The notes under the pieces: generated by a model | Seen by the model: the letters and a program-made list of their open reading frames with translations, nothing else | Database searches by the model: none | What the model was told of the DNA's origin: nothing | DNA from: Streptomyces sp. TLI_105 | Lineage (GTDB): Bacteria; Actinomycetota; Actinomycetes; Streptomycetales; Streptomycetaceae | DNA length: 64,000 bases | Direction of reading: 5' to 3' | Assembly: GCF_900105415.1 (NCBI RefSeq) | Contig: NZ_FNSM01000001.1 | Coordinates: 6,511,501-6,575,500, forward strand | Shown here: one piece after another, positions 34,494 to 43,021 of the stretch | How positions within the stretch are numbered: position 1 is the first letter of the stretch | Layout of the letters: every line of letters begins with the position of its first letter | Position numbers and translations under genes: made by a program

Positions 34494-34682
34494 CTACCAG
34501 GTCGCCCGGACCTGGCGGATGATCCGCCGCTTCAGCCGCACTCTGCGACTCCCGTCCCGGTGCAGGCTCAGACGGTCCAACTCCCAGTGTCCGTACTCGG
34601 CATGGTCGGTCAGGAGCCGCGTCGCCTCCTTGCGGGAGACACCGCGCGGCACGTACACGTCGACAAATTCGTATTCCGGCAT
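34494..34682 (-). CDS. small DUF5703-family protein
   Basis: A 62-residue basic protein (MPEYEFVDVYVPRGVSRKEA at the start, a RRVRLKRRIIRQVRATW tail). It matches the small conserved actinobacterial DUF5703 family, often found near this M20 peptidase. No catalytic residues or membrane segment can be seen; the strand-helix-strand pattern and basic tail could suit nucleic-acid binding, which is only a guess. ATG 34682. The divergent gene at 34730 shares its 47-bp promoter gap. Confidence 0.82.
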   Translation of the reverse strand: MPEYEFVDVYVPRGVSRKEATRLLTDHAEYGHWELDRLSLHRDGSRRVRLKRRIIRQVRATW

Positions 34683-34729
34683 CGCATCTATTGTGCGGGC
34701 ACGGGCCCGGTACGGATAGCGTCTGTCCC

Positions 34730-35389
34730 ATGTCTGATGCTGCGCAGCCCACCGCTGCCGAGGTACGTGCCGCCGCCGAGGCGGTCAAGACCGCACTGGA
34801 CCGTCACCTCGCGGCGGTCGAACGCCGCACGGGAGACGACGACACGGCCGTCTACGAGGCCTTCAACGCCCTCGCCGCGGCCGCCGAGACGTACGACGAA
34901 CTCCTCTACGACCGCTACGACGAGGTCACCCCCTTCGAGATCCCCGGCGCCGACGGCAACCTGCCGCCGTACGCCGGACCTGACGAACCTCATGCCCTCA
35001 GCCTCCTGATCCGCCGCGACTACGCCGTCGCCGAACCCCAGCGGCTGCTCGCCCAGGCCCGCCGCGTCGCCGAGCTCGACGACGACGCGGACACCGGCGC
35101 GGCCGCCAAGGCCGGCGTCTCGCCGCTCGCCGCGCTCGGCGTGCTCTTCGGCGAGTACGAACCGGACGAGATCGCCTCCCGGCACAAGGAGTTCGGTCTG
35201 GAGGAGGGGGACTCCACGCTCTGGGTCACCGCCGCCGAGGAGCTCCCGGAACCGGGGGAGTGGCTGGCCGCTCCCTTCGACCACGCCGATCCCGAGCGGA
35301 TCGTCTGCCGCTTCGACGTCAGCTCCGTCTTCGACGAGGAGGACGAGGACGAGCCCGTGGACGCGGGAGCCTCCGGCGCGGACGCCTGA
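34730..35389 (+). CDS. acidic hypothetical protein
   Basis: A 219-residue, very acidic protein, mostly predicted helical in the first 130 residues (AAAEAVKTALDRHLAAVERRTGDDDTAVYEAFNALAAAAETYDELLYDRYDE) with a C-terminal tail of Asp and Glu. It is conserved in streptomycetes as far as I recall, but has no assigned function. ATG 34730 is the start before the helical part. Followed by a two-way hairpin terminator. No signal peptide or membrane segment. Confidence 0.75.
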   Translation: MSDAAQPTAAEVRAAAEAVKTALDRHLAAVERRTGDDDTAVYEAFNALAAAAETYDELLYDRYDEVTPFEIPGADGNLPPYAGPDEPHALSLLIRRDYAVAEPQRLLAQARRVAELDDDADTGAAAKAGVSPLAALGVLFGEYEPDEIASRHKEFGLEEGDSTLWVTAAEELPEPGEWLAAPFDHADPERIVCRFDVSSVFDEEDEDEPVDAGASGADA

Positions 35390-35399
35390 CGGGACGCGC

Positions 35400-35435
35400 G
35401 AGGGCCGGGACACCACGCACGGTGTCCCGGCCCTC
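35400..35435. terminator. two-way hairpin terminator
   Basis: Perfect 15-bp stem (35400-35414 with 35421-35435) and a 6-nt loop between the convergent acidic-protein and RecD2-like genes. Confidence 0.8.
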
Positions 35436-35448
35436 CGTCGTCCCGGGG

Positions 35449-37836
35449 CTACTCCCCGTCGACGGCCAGCAGCGCCTCCAGGAGCGGCCGCAGCCGCGTC
35501 GTACGCTCCGGGGCCACCCCCTCGGCCACCGCGCGGGGCAGGGCCTGGTCCACGCCGTGCACGACCGACAGATGGCGCTCCGCCCGGCCGAAGGCCGTGT
35601 ACACCCACGGCCGGCTCAGGCCGCCCGCGGCGTCCCCCGGCAGCACCACGACCACCGCGGGCCAGCGCGTCCCGGCCGCCTGGTGCGCGGTGAGCGCCCA
35701 GCCGTGCCGCAGGGCCGACTCCACGCGATCCTTCGGTACGAGGAGCTCGTCGCGTCCGCAGCGCAGCCGCAGCCCCTCGGCGTCGGCCGAGAGGACCGTG
35801 CCCGTCACCGTGCGCCCCGGCGCGGGCGCGTACGCCACCCGGTCCCCGGGGTCGTAGCCGCCGAACCGGCCGGGCCCGGGGTTGAGCCGCTGCTTCAGGG
35901 CGGCGTTCAGCGCGCGCGTGCCGGCGGAGCCGCCGTGGCCGACCGTGACGACCTGCGTCTGCTCGGACGGCACTCCGAGCGCCCGGGGCACCGAGTCCGC
36001 CACCAGCTGGACCGTACGGTGCACGGCCTCGCCCGCGTCCCGCACCGGGACGATCACGACCTCCTTGCCGGGGGCCTCGACCTGGTTCAGCTCGCCGGCG
36101 CCGATGCCCGACACCAGCTCGCCGAGCGGCCCCGGGTCGGGGACGCGGGAGGCGATCCGCGGGCACACCCGGGACGCGAGGACGTCCGCGAAGACCCGGC
36201 CCGCGCCCGGTGCGCCGAGCACCTCCGGATCGCCGCTCAGCACCAGACGACAGCCGTCCGGCAGCGACTCCACGAGCATCGCGCCCGTCTCCACGTCCAG
36301 CTGCGGGGCGTCGAGGACCACGAGGAGGTCCAGGGCGAAGGCGCCGTCCTCGTCCCGGCCGGGACCGGCCGCGCCGGACAGCAGCGCGGCGACCGTCACC
36401 GCCTCGGCCCCCGCGGCGCCGAGCGCGCGGCGCCCGCCGTCCGCGTGGACCGCCACCAGGGTGCGCAGCCCCCGCTCACGGGCCGCCGCGGCGAGCGCCA
36501 CCGGCTCGGCGCGGGCGGCCTCCCCGCCCGTGTGCAGGACGAGGCCGTTCGCCCCGGCGGCGCGCTCCAGCTCGCCGCCCTCCCAGACGTCGGCCTTCGC
36601 CGTCCTGACCAGCCGGGCGAGGCCGTCCGCGAGGCTCTCCTCCGCCATCGCGTACCGGTCGAGTCCGAGCAGCGCGGGCGCGGCGGGCTCCCGCTCCGCC
36701 GCGGGCACGGGCGCCTCCTCGACGTCCTCGTCGCCCTCGGGCTCCTCCGCCGTCTCCTCCTCCTGGAAGAGGAGGACCGCGCCCTCGGAGACCGCCGCCT
36801 CGACCGCCTGCTCCGGATCGGGCACCGCGTGCCCGGCGAGCCCGGCGCACACGGCCTGGACCTCCAGGGCCGTGTGCCCCTGGACGGCGGCCCGCTCCAG
36901 GAGCCACACGGTCAGGGCGACCGCGCGGCGAGGGTCGCCGGGGCCGCACGCGGGGCCGAGCAGCGCCCGCGCGAAACCGTCGGCCTGCTCCGGCCGGACC
37001 CCCGGCACCGCGAGCAGCTGCCACGGGTCCTCGCGCAGCGCCGGGGCCGCGCCCTCGCCGAGCACGGCGGCGACCCGGCCGGCCAGCGCCTCCGGGGCGC
37101 CGCCCGCGGCGAGGACCTCACGGACGGCGGCCGTGGTGCCGGGCGCCGGAGCCGTCGGCCGCTCCGGCGCGGGGGGCCGCACGGTCGTCGCCGGAGTCGT
37201 CTCGACGGCGGGGCGGCGGGGTGCGGGCTCGGGTGCCTCGTAGAACGCGCTGCCCGAGGAGGTGCCGCCCTCGACGGCCCGGACGGCGGCGAGGAGGTCG
37301 GCCGCGGTGCCGCTCAGCTTGGCGCCGCTCGTCACGGGACCGCTCTTCTCGGCCTTCCGGGCCTCGATCCTGGCCCGCAGCTCCCGCTGCGCGGCGAGCT
37401 CGGCCTGCGCCTCGCTCAACTCGGACCCGTCGGCGCCCTCGACGGCCCCCGCCCCCTCGCCCACGGCAGACCGGTCGCCGGTCTCTTCGGCGGATCCCGG
37501 CTCCTCGGCCGTGGCCGTCCGGCTGTCGGGCTCTTCGGCGGGTTCCGGTTCCCCGGCGGGTTCCGGTTCCTCGACCGTGGCCGTCCGGTCGTCGGGCTCT
37601 TCGGCGGATTCGGGCCCCTCGGCCGTCCTCGGCTCCTCGGCCGCGGCCGGCCGCTCGGGGGAGTCGGGCTCCCCGCCCGTACCGGGCTCTTCGGTCGTCC
37701 CCGGCCCCTCGGCAGGCTCCTCGGTGGAGTCCGGTCCCTCGGCCGCGTCGGGGGCCGGGGGCTCGGCGGCTTCCTCCCGCAGGTCCTCGGTGGGCTCCGC
37801 GGCCTCGGGCGCGGTCTCCCCGGAAGGCTCGGTCAC
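35449..37836 (-). CDS. RecD2-like helicase homologue lacking a Walker A motif
   Basis: A 795-residue protein. Residues about 1-135 are a low-complexity Glu/Pro repeat (EEP units). Then a helix-hairpin-helix segment typical of RecD2 (DPWQLLAVPGVRPEQADGFARALLG, near 265-290), a degenerate helicase core, and a RecD2-style C-terminal 2A domain (YDPGDRVAYAPAPGRTVTGTVL, then TAHQAAGTRWPAVVVVLP and YTAFGRAERHLSVV). At the Walker A position stands HTGGEAARAEP (about 435-445) without Lys-Ser/Thr, and Walker B reads VLDAPQ (Asp509-Ala510) instead of DE. It is therefore unlikely to hydrolyse ATP. GTG 37836 overlaps the TGA of the aldo/keto reductase by 4 bp. Confidence 0.8.
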   Translation of the reverse strand: MTEPSGETAPEAAEPTEDLREEAAEPPAPDAAEGPDSTEEPAEGPGTTEEPGTGGEPDSPERPAAAEEPRTAEGPESAEEPDDRTATVEEPEPAGEPEPAEEPDSRTATAEEPGSAEETGDRSAVGEGAGAVEGADGSELSEAQAELAAQRELRARIEARKAEKSGPVTSGAKLSGTAADLLAAVRAVEGGTSSGSAFYEAPEPAPRRPAVETTPATTVRPPAPERPTAPAPGTTAAVREVLAAGGAPEALAGRVAAVLGEGAAPALREDPWQLLAVPGVRPEQADGFARALLGPACGPGDPRRAVALTVWLLERAAVQGHTALEVQAVCAGLAGHAVPDPEQAVEAAVSEGAVLLFQEEETAEEPEGDEDVEEAPVPAAEREPAAPALLGLDRYAMAEESLADGLARLVRTAKADVWEGGELERAAGANGLVLHTGGEAARAEPVALAAAARERGLRTLVAVHADGGRRALGAAGAEAVTVAALLSGAAGPGRDEDGAFALDLLVVLDAPQLDVETGAMLVESLPDGCRLVLSGDPEVLGAPGAGRVFADVLASRVCPRIASRVPDPGPLGELVSGIGAGELNQVEAPGKEVVIVPVRDAGEAVHRTVQLVADSVPRALGVPSEQTQVVTVGHGGSAGTRALNAALKQRLNPGPGRFGGYDPGDRVAYAPAPGRTVTGTVLSADAEGLRLRCGRDELLVPKDRVESALRHGWALTAHQAAGTRWPAVVVVLPGDAAGGLSRPWVYTAFGRAERHLSVVHGVDQALPRAVAEGVAPERTTRLRPLLEALLAVDGE
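37432..37725 (-). repeat. Glu-Pro-rich repeat region coding the N-terminus of the RecD2-like protein
   Basis: Codes for repeated units such as EEPDSRTATAEEP and EPEPAEEPD, with near-direct DNA repeats around 37500-37620. Low complexity and probably disordered; variable between strains. Confidence 0.7.
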
Positions 37837-38810
37837 AAGGTGCTCCAGTCGTGATCCGGATAGCGGTGCACGGGCGCCGACACATCGTCCAGCGCCCGAC
37901 AGATCTCGTCAGGAAGACTAAGGGCCTCCACTGACAACGTGGCCGTGAGCTGCCGCGCCGTGCGCGCCCCGACGATCGGCGCGGTCACCCCGGGCCGGTC
38001 GCGGACCCATGCGAGCGCCACGTGGAGCGGGGTCGTCGCGAGCCCGTCGGCCGCCGTCGCCACCGCGTCCACGATCCGGCTCGCCGCCTCGTCCAGGTAC
38101 GGCTCCACGAAGGGCGCCATCGTCTCCGAGGCGCCCCGCGAGTCCGTCGGCGTGCCGCTGCGGTACTTCCCCGTCAGGACCCCCCGCCCCAGCGGGGACG
38201 AGGGCAGCAGGCCTATGCCGAGGTCCATCGCGGCCGGCAGCACCTCCCGCTCGACGCCCCGCTGGAGCAGCGAGTACTCCAGCTGCGCCCCGGCGAGCCG
38301 CGTGCGGTCGCCGCCGAGCTGCCAGGTGCCCGCCTTGGCGAGCTGCCAGCCGCAGAAGTTCGACACGCCCGCGTACCGCGCCCGCCCGCTGCGCACCGCG
38401 ATGTCGAGGGCCTGGAGCGACTCCTCCAGGGGCGTGTGAGGGTCGAAGGCGTGCAGCTGCCACAGGTCCACGTGGTCCGTGCCCAGACGGGCCAGGGAGG
38501 CGTCGAGCGCGGCGAGCAGGTGCCCGCGCGAGCCGTCCGTGCGCCGGTCGGGGTCCGGGACGCTGCCCGCCTTGGTGGACAGGACGAGGTCCTGCCGGGG
38601 CACCAGGCGCTCCATCAGACGCCCGAGCAGGTACTCCGCCTCGCCCCCGCCGTACACGTCGGCGGTGTCCACGAGGGTGCCGCCCGCGTCCCAGAACGCC
38701 TTCAACTGCTCGGCGGCGTCGTGCTCGTCGGTGTCCCGGCCCCAGGTGAGGGTGCCGAGTCCGATGCGCGACACACGCAGGCCGGTACGTCCGAGATGCC
38801 TCTGCTCCAT
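37833..38810 (-). CDS. aldo/keto reductase
   Basis: A 325-residue AKR of the YajO/voltage-gated potassium-channel-beta-like group, NADP-dependent and cytoplasmic. Catalytic tetrad residues are visible: Asp and Tyr in LVDTADVYGGGEAEYLLG, Lys in LVLSTKAG, and His in LWQLHAFD. Later GVSNFCGWQLAKA and the NADP-binding GARTARQL region. ATG 38810. Its TGA stop overlaps the start of the RecD2-like gene (GTGA), so the two are translated together even though no functional link is known. Confidence 0.9.
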   Translation of the reverse strand: MEQRHLGRTGLRVSRIGLGTLTWGRDTDEHDAAEQLKAFWDAGGTLVDTADVYGGGEAEYLLGRLMERLVPRQDLVLSTKAGSVPDPDRRTDGSRGHLLAALDASLARLGTDHVDLWQLHAFDPHTPLEESLQALDIAVRSGRARYAGVSNFCGWQLAKAGTWQLGGDRTRLAGAQLEYSLLQRGVEREVLPAAMDLGIGLLPSSPLGRGVLTGKYRSGTPTDSRGASETMAPFVEPYLDEAASRIVDAVATAADGLATTPLHVALAWVRDRPGVTAPIVGARTARQLTATLSVEALSLPDEICRALDDVSAPVHRYPDHDWSTL

Positions 38811-38912
38811 GGGCGCGAGAGTACTGGCCAGGGCACCACGCGGAGAGAGCCTGTGGACAACCGTGTCCTGACGGATGGCTCGCACGCGCGCTAGAGTCCG
38901 GCCAAAGAGACG

Positions 38913-38926
38913 TTACCGATGGGTAA
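38913..38926 (+). promoter_or_regulatory. inverted repeat upstream of the LLM oxidoreductase
   Basis: TTACC-GATG-GGTAA, exact 5-bp arms, 13-26 bp before ATG 38939. A TetR- or MarR-type operator is plausible; no regulator gene lies next to it. Confidence 0.35.
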
Positions 38927-38938
38927 GGGGTGCGTGGA

Positions 38939-39988
38939 ATGCGGCTCGGCATCAACCTCGGCTACTGGGGCGCCGGCATGGACGGCGACAACCTCGCCGT
39001 CGCCCAGGAGGCGGACCGCCTCGGCTACGACGTCTGCTGGGCCGCCGAGGCCTACGGCTCCGACGCCCCCACCGTCCTCGCCTGGGTCGCGGCGAAGACC
39101 GAGCGGATCGACGTCGGCTCCGCGATCATGCAGATCCCGGCCCGCCAGCCCGCCATGACGGCGATGACGGCGGCCACCCTCGACTCGCTCACCGGCGGCC
39201 GCTTCCGCCTCGGCCTCGGCGTCTCCGGACCGCAGGTCTCCGAGGGCTGGTACGGCGTGAAGTTCGACAAGCCGCTCGCCCGGACCCGCGAGTACGTCGA
39301 GATCGTCCGCAAGGCCATGACCCGGGAGCGGCTCAGCTACGACGGCGAGCACTGGACCCTGCCGCTCCCCGGCGGCCCGGGCAAGCCGATCAAGCTCACC
39401 GTCCACCCCCAGCGCGAGCACATCCCGCTCTACATCGCCGCGATCGGGCCGAAGAACCTGGAGCAGACCGGCGAGATCGCCGACGGCGCCCTGCTGATCT
39501 TCCCCTCGGCCGAGCACCTGGAGGAGACCGCGCTCCGGCACCTGCGGGCGGGCCGCGAGAAGGCCGGCCTGACGATGGACGGCTTCGACGTCTGTCCCAC
39601 CCTGCCGCTCGCCCTCGGCGACGACGTGACCGCGCTCGCCGACGTGTTCCGCCCGTACACCGCGCTGTACGTGGGCGGCATGGGCAGCCGCAAGCAGAAC
39701 TTCTACAACCAGCTCGCCCAGCGCATGGGGTACGAGAAGGAGGCCGCCGAGATCCAGGACAAGTACCTGGCCGGCGACAAGACCGGGGCCGCGGCCGCCG
39801 TGCCGCACTCCCTGATCGACCAGACCACGCTGCTCGGCTCCGTCGAGCGGATCGCCGAGCGGATGACGGCCTACGCGGAGGCCGGGGTCACCACCCTCAC
39901 CCTCGCTCCGGCCGGCTTCACCCTGGACGAGCGGGTGACGGCCCTGCGGGCGGGCGTCGAGGCGATGGAGCGCGCCGGACTGGCGTAA
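38939..39988 (+). CDS. LLM-class F420-dependent oxidoreductase
   Basis: A 349-residue luciferase-like monooxygenase-family protein. Seen: MRLGINLGYWGAGMDG, ADRLGYDVCWAAEAYGSDAPTVLAWVAA, IPARQPAMTAMTAATLDSLTGGRFRLGLGVSGPQV and IAAIGPKNLEQTGEIADGALL. This is the F420-linked subgroup near methylene-tetrahydromethanopterin-reductase-like enzymes. ATG 38939 has AAGGGG eight bases upstream; GTG 38930 would be too close to that sequence. Divergent from the aldo/keto reductase. Substrate unknown. Confidence 0.88.
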   Translation: MRLGINLGYWGAGMDGDNLAVAQEADRLGYDVCWAAEAYGSDAPTVLAWVAAKTERIDVGSAIMQIPARQPAMTAMTAATLDSLTGGRFRLGLGVSGPQVSEGWYGVKFDKPLARTREYVEIVRKAMTRERLSYDGEHWTLPLPGGPGKPIKLTVHPQREHIPLYIAAIGPKNLEQTGEIADGALLIFPSAEHLEETALRHLRAGREKAGLTMDGFDVCPTLPLALGDDVTALADVFRPYTALYVGGMGSRKQNFYNQLAQRMGYEKEAAEIQDKYLAGDKTGAAAAVPHSLIDQTTLLGSVERIAERMTAYAEAGVTTLTLAPAGFTLDERVTALRAGVEAMERAGLA

Positions 39989-40310
39989 CCGCGGGGCTGG
40001 CGCCGGACCCGACGGACGGAGTCCGGCGCCAGGCGGTCGAAGCCCGGTCGAAGCCCGTGAGGCCCCCGGGGGCCGATCGGTGCGAGAGCGCCGTCAAGGA
40101 GGAGTTCTGCGGCCGTGGTGGGGGCTCGGGGGTCTTCCCCGCCACGGCCGTCATGCTGCACAACGCTCCACAGAGCCCCCGGTTACGGCCTCGGACCTCA
40201 CTCTTTCGGCCGAGTCGTCGTACTCTCCTGTTGCCCGCCGCCCGGGACCCGACTTGACTCGTTCTTCCCGGACGTACCGGAGTGCGGACGTCCGCACGGA
40301 GGTGGCGGCG
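39989..40310. other. intergenic segment with a hairpin, no gene
   Basis: Holds the hairpin at 39997-40032 and then about 280 bp without a supported frame. The G-rich stretch near 40087-40140 and the sequence before 40311 probably contain the promoter of the ferritin-like gene, but no clear -35/-10 pair is seen. Confidence 0.4.
39997..40032 (+). terminator. hairpin after the LLM oxidoreductase gene
   Basis: Perfect 12-bp stem (39997-40008 with 40021-40032) around a 12-nt loop, 9 bp after the stop. Confidence 0.7.
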
Positions 40311-41096
40311 ATGCTCACGGCCAAGGGCCTGTTCCAGGAAATCATCGACAACGACGAGTCCTTCCGGCTCTTCTGTTCCATCGCCGCGAGCGGCGAGTCC
40401 CAGGGCGGCTGGGAGAACGCCCGGATCGCGACCCTCGTCGCGCCCGGCATGCGCACCCTCGCGCCCAAGATCACCCGGCACGGCGCCGACGAGGACAAGC
40501 ACGGCCGGATCTTCAACGCGCTGATGAAGAAGCGCGGTCTCGAACCCGTCCCCGTGCCTCCCGACACCGACTACACGATGCTGCTCGAACGGCGCGGCAT
40601 CGGCCTCGCGCACGACAAGCTCCGCGCCGACCGGCCGCTGACCGAGGAGGACGTCATCGTCTACCTCGCCCACAGCCGGGTCACCGAGCAGCGCGCCGCC
40701 GACCAGATGGCCATGCTCGTCGCGTACTTCGGGGACCACCCCGAACTGGGCAAGGCCATCCAGATGATCGACAACGACGAGGCGAACCACCTCGCCTACT
40801 GCCACGAGGAACTGCTCCGGCTCGCCCGCCAGGGCCACGGCCGGCTCATCCAGCGGACCCTGCGCGCGTCCGCGCTCGCCGAGATCCAGGTCTACCGCGA
40901 CGTCAGCCTCGCCGTGATGCGCCACATGGGCCGCATCCTGAACTGGTCGAAGCCCAGGGCGGCGGTCCTCGCCGCCGGGATCCACGCCGTGTACGCGTAC
41001 GAACGCGCCGCCGGCTGGCACAAGATGGTCGACCTGCGGATGCCCGAGCGGCTGAACGCCCTCGGCGGCCCCGCGACGCCCGCCCCCGCCTTCTGA
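40311..41096 (+). CDS. ferritin-like diiron-fold protein
   Basis: A 261-residue all-helical protein of the ferritin-like superfamily. Glu/His pairs that could bind two metals are ENARIATLVAPGMR, HGADEDKHGRIF, TEQRAADQMAMLVAYF and NDEANHLAYCHEELL. The C-terminal third (residues about 195-261) is Arg-rich and predicted helical. ATG 40311 follows GGAGGTG. Enzymatic function unknown; similar streptomycete proteins are annotated only by fold. It is convergent with corA. Confidence 0.8.
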   Translation: MLTAKGLFQEIIDNDESFRLFCSIAASGESQGGWENARIATLVAPGMRTLAPKITRHGADEDKHGRIFNALMKKRGLEPVPVPPDTDYTMLLERRGIGLAHDKLRADRPLTEEDVIVYLAHSRVTEQRAADQMAMLVAYFGDHPELGKAIQMIDNDEANHLAYCHEELLRLARQGHGRLIQRTLRASALAEIQVYRDVSLAVMRHMGRILNWSKPRAAVLAAGIHAVYAYERAAGWHKMVDLRMPERLNALGGPATPAPAF

Positions 41097-41118
41097 GCAC
41101 GCCCGGCGGGGACGGGCC

Positions 41119-42111
41119 TCACATCCAGCCGCGCCGCTTGAACACCCGGTACAGCGCGACGACGATGCCCGTCATCACCACGATCACCACCGGGTACGAC
41201 CAGGTCCACCTCAGCTCCGGCATGTGCTCGAAGTTCATCCCGTAGATCCCCGCGACCATCGTGGGGACCGCGGCCATGGCCGCCCACGCCGAGATCTTCC
41301 GCATGTCGTCGTTCTGCCGGACCCCCATCTGCGCGAGGTGGGCCGACAGCACGTCGGACAGGAGCCGGTCGAGGCCCTCCACCTGCTCGTTGGAGCGCAG
41401 CAGATGGTCGTTGACGTCACGGAAGAAGGGCTGTGAGCGTTCGTTCACGAACGGCACCGCGCCGGCCGTCAGCCGGGCCATCGGCCCGGCCAGCGGACCG
41501 CTCGCCCGCCGGAACTCCAGGACCTGCCGCTTCGCCGTGTAGATCCGCTCCGCCGTGTTGGCCGGATTGCCCCCGCTGGGCGCGAAGACGTCCGCCTCCA
41601 GCTCCTCCAGGTCGACCTGGAGCTCGCCCGCCACGTCGAGGTAGTGGTCCACGATCGCGTCGCTCACCGCGTACAGCACCGCCGTCGGTCCGTGCTTCAG
41701 GACCTCCGGGTCGGCCTCGAGGCGCCGGCGCACCTCCGCGAGCGGCGCGCCCTCGCCGTGCCGGACGGTCACGACGAACGAGTCGCCCATGAACACCATC
41801 AGCTCGCCCGAGGACACCCGGTCGCTCTCCGGCTCGTACACGATCGGCTTGAGCACCACGAAGAGCGAGTCGTCGTAGACCTCCAGCTTGGGCCGCTGAT
41901 GGGCCTTCAAGGCGTCCTCGACGGCCAGCGGGTGCAGCGCGAACTCCGAGGCGACGTGGTCGAACTCCGCTTCCGAGGGCTCGTGCAGCCCCACCCACAG
42001 GAACGCGTCCCCCGTCGCCCGCGCCTCCTCCAGGGCGTCGGAGAGGTCGGCGGGGCCGTCCGTACGGCGCCCGTCCCGGTAGATGGCAGAGTCCACGATC
42101 ACGCGGCGCAT
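41119..42111 (-). CDS. corA: CorA-family magnesium/cobalt transporter
   Basis: A 330-residue CorA. A cytosolic alpha/beta N-terminal domain (MRRVIVDSAIYRDGRR to about 230), a long stalk helix, then two C-terminal membrane helices with the signature YGMNFEHMPEL between them and a basic C-terminus (FKRRGWM). It forms a homopentamer in the membrane importing Mg2+ (or Co2+/Ni2+). ATG 42111. Divergent from the histidine phosphatase at 42265. Confidence 0.93.
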   Translation of the reverse strand: MRRVIVDSAIYRDGRRTDGPADLSDALEEARATGDAFLWVGLHEPSEAEFDHVASEFALHPLAVEDALKAHQRPKLEVYDDSLFVVLKPIVYEPESDRVSSGELMVFMGDSFVVTVRHGEGAPLAEVRRRLEADPEVLKHGPTAVLYAVSDAIVDHYLDVAGELQVDLEELEADVFAPSGGNPANTAERIYTAKRQVLEFRRASGPLAGPMARLTAGAVPFVNERSQPFFRDVNDHLLRSNEQVEGLDRLLSDVLSAHLAQMGVRQNDDMRKISAWAAMAAVPTMVAGIYGMNFEHMPELRWTWSYPVVIVVMTGIVVALYRVFKRRGWM

Positions 42112-42264
42112 TCTGCCCCGGAACGCCCCCGCCACGCACGCGCGTGCGACACCGGTTCCAGCGGACACCGCCACTCACGCGTGCGTGCGTCGTCCCGGTG
42201 GCCCCGCGCGCACCCGCCCCGCGCGCCCGCCCGCCCCGCACCCGCACCGCCTAGGCTGGCCCGC

Positions 42265-42954
42265 ATGGCCACGCTGATCCTCGTCCGGCACGGACGCTCC
42301 ACCGCCAACACCTCCGGGGTCCTCGCCGGGCGCACGCCCGGGATCGCGCTCGACGAGCGCGGGGCCGCCCAGGCCGCCGCCCTCCCCGGCCGCCTCGCGG
42401 ACGTCCCGCTCGCCGCGGCCGTCACCAGCCCCCTCCAGCGCTGCCGGGAGACCCTGCGGCCGCTCCTCGACGCCCGCGCCGACCTCCCGCTCCACGTCGA
42501 GGACCGGATCAGCGAGTGCGACTACGGCGACTGGTCCGGCCGCAAGCTGGCGGAGCTCAACGACGAGCCGCTGATGGAGGTCGTCCAGGGGCACCCCTCC
42601 GCCGCCGCCTTCCCCGGCGGCGAATCCATGCGCGCCATGCAGGACCGCGCCGTCGAGGCCGTACGGGACTGGAACGCCCGGGTCGAGGCCGAGCACGGCG
42701 AGGACGCCACGTACCTCATGTGCTCCCACGGGGACATCGTGAAGGCGATCGTCGCCGACGCCCTCGGGCTCCACCTCGACCTCTTCCAGCGCATCCACGT
42801 CGACCCCTGCTCGGTCACCGCGATCCGCTACACGCGCCTGCGTCCCTTCCTCCTCCGCCTCGGCGACACGGGGGACTTCGCCGGTTTCACCCCCCGGGAG
42901 CACCCCGGCGGCAGCGGGACGGCTGAGGTCGGGGGCGGTGCGGGCGCACCGTGA
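42265..42954 (+). CDS. histidine phosphatase (phosphoglycerate-mutase-like)
   Basis: A 229-residue histidine-phosphatase-superfamily protein with LVRHGRSTANTSG (the catalytic His is His9), the second Arg in VTSPLQRCRETL, the acidic CDYGDWSG, and CSHGDIVKAIV with the second catalytic His. The superfamily dephosphorylates sugar phosphates, metabolites or proteins. It opens a block conserved across actinobacteria (phosphatase, DUF3090, PI3/4-kinase-like protein, mshC); the next gene begins 67 bp later. The C-terminal tail is Gly-rich. Its substrate is not known. Confidence 0.9.
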   Translation: MATLILVRHGRSTANTSGVLAGRTPGIALDERGAAQAAALPGRLADVPLAAAVTSPLQRCRETLRPLLDARADLPLHVEDRISECDYGDWSGRKLAELNDEPLMEVVQGHPSAAAFPGGESMRAMQDRAVEAVRDWNARVEAEHGEDATYLMCSHGDIVKAIVADALGLHLDLFQRIHVDPCSVTAIRYTRLRPFLLRLGDTGDFAGFTPREHPGGSGTAEVGGGAGAP

Positions 42955-43021
42955 TCCCCTTGCGCAGTAGGGTGGACGCGCCGCTGTAGTACGACTGTCG
43001 AGACTCAAGGGAGCCGGGAAC

